Assembly (NCBI GenBank): GCA_030609665.1
Contig: JAUWBW010000096.1
Coordinates: 1 to 7,135, forward strand
Direction: 5' to 3'
Source of the DNA: Methanosarcinaceae archaeon
Lineage (GTDB): Archaea > Halobacteriota > Methanosarcinia > Methanosarcinales > Methanosarcinaceae
DNA: 7,135 nucleotides
The position numbers and the translations under genes are program-made. Of this stretch, positions 5,078 through 7,135 are shown piece after piece (position 1 is the stretch's first letter; each line of letters begins with the position of its first letter). A model generated the notes under the pieces. The model saw only the letters and a program-made list of their open reading frames with translations. It did not search any database and was not told where the DNA came from.

Positions 5078-6667
5078 TCAGTTCTTACGCCTGGACAAAA
5101 TATAGACGCTTGCAAGTGCCAATCCTGATAGCAATGCTTCAAAGCCGGGTTCGGTTTGCTCTTCAACCGGTAAAGATGGAGCAGTACTTTGTCCATTGCC
5201 ATCATCATCTGTCTGCGCAGGTTCAGATGAAGTTGGTTGTGTGTCTCCAGTTCCTTCAGTTGTCGGTTCAGTTTCAGTGACCGGTTCAACAACAGATACT
5301 ACAGGCATATTCGATATCTTTTCACCTTTGTAGCCTTCCAGGTCTATGAAACTCGCAGTGGCAGAAGGTAATTTCACATCACCCAATGCATCCATGCGGA
5401 TCACATATGAATAGCTCTTTGAACTGCTCTTTTTCATCACTTCCTGAAAACCAGTTTCACCACTTACAAGCGATGCATCGGTTGGAAGCGAATCTGAGGC
5501 AGTCACACTTGCATCCCGATCACCAGTGTTATCAACCTTAACCGTCACTGTAATTTCAGTTCCGGGAATTACATTTGATGAACTAACACTTTTTGTAAGT
5601 GTGATGTATGGACCGTTTACTTCTATTTTTGGAGTTCCTGATGAAACACTGTATTTTTTACCGTTTGGTGCCGTAAACTCAGCAACCGATGCAGGTGCAG
5701 TGAATGTTCCGGGTTTTAGGGGTTTAAGGGAATATTCGAACAACTCTGCTGTACTCTGACCTGCCTTTAGTGAAATAGTCTTTTTAAGCGTCACACTGTC
5801 TTTTAATTCCAGCCCTTCAACTACTGAATCAGTAACTGTGATCGAATTCAGGTCACAAACACCGGCATTCCTTATGTTGACAAGCACATGGGCAGTCTCA
5901 TCCATGTAGATGTTCTCAGTCATTGATTTTGTGGCAATCAATTTCCATTTCTCTTTTATAGTCACGGATTTTGAAGCCGTTTTTGTATGTTCGCCACCTT
6001 TTATGTCATATCCTATTACATCTGCTGAGATAGAATAAGAGGTTGCATCCCACAAATACGGCACGTCCATCTTTATTGTGACCGGATCTGTAGTAGCTCC
6101 TTTTTCAATTGAGTAGTAATGATGTGTAAGGTCTCCGTCATTTAAAGCCAAATTTCCCGTATTGATGGTCAGATCCACATTCTTGGCTTCTGCATCCCCG
6201 CTGTTCTTGACTGTTATAGTCGCTGTGACTTTTGAAGGTGATGACAGATACTTTGGATCATATGAACTTTCATCAGTCTCGATCGTTATCTCAAAACTCG
6301 GCAACCCTCTTCGATATATCTGTATCGATACTGTAGGATCTATCATTTCACCTGCCCAATTAATATTAGGATAAACTTGTTTTATATAAACTTTAATCTC
6401 ATCATCAACAATTAAACTTCCTCCATTCTTAAGAGGTGCAAATTTTACTATTTCTCCGTCCTTCGATATTGTAATATGCACATATCCATCTTCATTAAAA
6501 TCCTTTACTGAAATTTCATAATCGCCGTTTGTTACAGAATCGCCCCAGCCAAGACTTGTAGAATCTACACTTGATTTCCATTCAATGTCATCCGTTGTGT
6601 ATGCTAAAGCCTGAGTGCTGAATACGGAAATTATGATCAGTAGCAAAATTATCGATTTTCTAAACAT
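5078..6667 (-). CDS. Secreted surface protein with CARDB-like domains and PGF-CTERM signal
   Basis: This 529-residue protein starts with a signal peptide (1-22, cleavage expected after QALA). In order come an N-terminal domain (DIEW at 27-30, then LGWGD), a CARDB-like immunoglobulin-type domain (about 124-240; VTATITVKNSGDAEAKNV), and two further repeats (about 243-350 and 355-460). The latter carry GPYITLTKS, VDNTGDRDASV and SGET. A Thr/Ser/Glu/Asp linker (about 463-506) follows, then a textbook PGF-CTERM: PGF at 507-509, a hydrophobic helix, and RRKN at the end. In haloarchaea and methanogens this signal is processed by archaeosortase A, linking the protein to membrane lipid at the outer face. 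No N-x-S/T sequon occurs; the linker is a candidate for O-glycosylation. GAGG seven bases before ATG 6667 is the likely ribosome-binding site. It is the first gene of the probable four-gene operon and a paralog of the next gene. Binding partners are unknown. Confidence 0.88.
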   Translation of the reverse strand: MFRKSIILLLIIISVFSTQALAYTTDDIEWKSSVDSTSLGWGDSVTNGDYEISVKDFNEDGYVHITISKDGEIVKFAPLKNGGSLIVDDEIKVYIKQVYPNINWAGEMIDPTVSIQIYRRGLPSFEITIETDESSYDPKYLSSPSKVTATITVKNSGDAEAKNVDLTINTGNLALNDGDLTHHYYSIEKGATTDPVTIKMDVPYLWDATSYSISADVIGYDIKGGEHTKTASKSVTIKEKWKLIATKSMTENIYMDETAHVLVNIRNAGVCDLNSITVTDSVVEGLELKDSVTLKKTISLKAGQSTAELFEYSLKPLKPGTFTAPASVAEFTAPNGKKYSVSSGTPKIEVNGPYITLTKSVSSSNVIPGTEITVTVKVDNTGDRDASVTASDSLPTDASLVSGETGFQEVMKKSSSKSYSYVIRMDALGDVKLPSATASFIDLEGYKGEKISNMPVVSVVEPVTETEPTTEGTGDTQPTSSEPAQTDDDGNGQSTAPSLPVEEQTEPGFEALLSGLALASVYILSRRKN

Positions 6668-6756
6668 GTGGGTGCCTCATATTAGAATATTGGCTTGTGT
6701 AACAAATATTAATCAAAATCCACGATTACGTACTTATCTCTCACATATTGTATGAA

Positions 6757-6768
6757 TATTATATAATA
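6757..6768. promoter_or_regulatory. Palindromic TATA-like core in divergent intergenic region
   Basis: TATTATATAATA is a perfect 12-base palindrome and the most TATA-like sequence in the 175-base gap between the surface-protein operon and the Nif3-like gene. Used to the right it would start transcription near 6788, about 55 bases before ATG 6843. Used to the left it would start near 6737, giving a leader of about 70 bases before ATG 6667. A second AT-rich site at 6706-6713 (ATATTAAT) could instead serve the operon with a short leader. The remainder of the gap shows nothing further that I can support. Confidence 0.38.
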
Positions 6769-6842
6769 AATGTCTTTATGTCAAATATTGGTTTCATTCC
6801 AGTTCCGATAGGTTGATATTTACTTAAAATCATGGACACATA

Positions 6843-7135
6843 ATGAAAATTTCCACCATCATACCGGTACTTGAACAGATCGCACCACCAGAGCTTGCAG
6901 AAGATTTTGATGAGGGGAAGATTGGAGCCATCCTCAACCTTGACAACGATATTGAAAAGATCGCTGTTGCACTTGACCCGACCGATTATGTGCTAAATCG
7001 CGCAGCCGATATTGGTGCGGATATGCTCATCACGCATCACACACTCATTTTCCATCCAATCACAGTGGTCACAAAACCACTTGCAAATTCCCTCAAAATT
7101 GCTCTTGACAACAATATTTCACTCTACAGCATGCA
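6843..7135 (+). CDS. Nif3-like dinuclear metal centre protein (N-terminal part)
   Basis: The first 97 codons of a gene that runs out of the window. The sequence LITHHTLIFHPI (63-74) is the Nif3/YbgI metal-binding motif, where the HH pair contributes ligands to a two-metal site. It is preceded by IAVALDPTDYVLNRAADIGADM, the usual first strands, and the visible end SLYSM leads into the family's SxHTNLD segment. The family is annotated as 'GTP cyclohydrolase 1 type 2 homolog', but a general biochemical role is not settled. ATG 6843 starts at the standard position before the first helix (STIIPVLEQIAPPELAEDF). The upstream ATG at 6832 is in frame with a stop after three codons. It diverges from the surface-protein operon; nothing links it to that operon functionally. 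Confidence 0.9.
   Translation, partial: MKISTIIPVLEQIAPPELAEDFDEGKIGAILNLDNDIEKIAVALDPTDYVLNRAADIGADMLITHHTLIFHPITVVTKPLANSLKIALDNNISLYSM

Noticed and set aside
5056..5292. 78-codon minus-strand ORF overlapping the junction of the two surface-protein genes
   Set aside because: It is a different frame of the same strand through the linker and anchor codons; the Leu/Gln-rich translation comes from repeats in the linker.
6832..6843. Three-codon ORF (ATG GAC ACA TAA) overlapping the Nif3-like start
   Set aside because: Too short to support as a gene; a TAATG arrangement arises easily in AT-rich leader sequence.

Overview
The window looks like a moderately AT-rich euryarchaeal chromosome, most likely a methanogen or methanotroph of the Methanosarcinales / Methanomicrobia type. 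The evidence is indirect but consistent: two secreted proteins end in PGF-CTERM-like archaeosortase signals, EngB and the DHH phosphoesterase are of archaeal type, there is an archaeal COG2108-like radical SAM protein and a TatD-linked-type radical SAM protein, promoters are TATA-box rather than -35/-10, and one gene has leaderless spacing. The species cannot be named from this sequence.

Layout. 1-627 (minus, 3' end outside the window) is a radical SAM protein with an additional N-terminal CxxC pair. It is divergent from a small 2[4Fe-4S] ferredoxin (730-918, plus); one TATA-like core near 700-709 could serve both. 919-1313 looks nearly empty but holds the most unusual part of the window. A HicB-like gene appears to be split into an N-terminal ORF (1055-1192) and a C-terminal ORF (1225-1317). 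Between the halves sits a diverged second copy of the AT-rich two-hairpin element that also lies in front of the N-terminal half (996-1054 and 1164-1224). Each hairpin carries one covarying base pair between copies, and both copies stop directly before TGAAAA. The C-terminal half overlaps the start of a TatD-linked-type radical SAM gene (1314-1916) by ATGA, so the inserted copy now occupies the promoter position for that gene. The convergent gap 1917-2005 holds a long imperfect hairpin followed by a perfect palindrome.

From 6667 down to 2006 four genes run on the minus strand with gaps of 11 and 1 bp, then 6 bp (TTG start) or 33 bp (ATG start) before engB, so they probably form one operon. 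They are two paralogous secreted surface proteins with PGF-CTERM-like tails, a DHH/DHHA1 phosphoesterase and the GTPase EngB. The paralogs differ sharply: the downstream one has ten N-glycosylation sequons and an unusual long C-terminal tail; the upstream one has no sequons, an extra CARDB-like domain and a Thr/Ser-rich linker. The window ends in the first 97 codons of a Nif3-like dinuclear-metal protein (6843-7135, plus), divergent from the operon.

Functionally the left part is Fe-S/radical chemistry plus remains of an antitoxin-like gene. The operon joins cell-envelope proteins to nucleic-acid and GTPase housekeeping functions. No CRISPR, tRNA, rRNA or intact transposase is visible.
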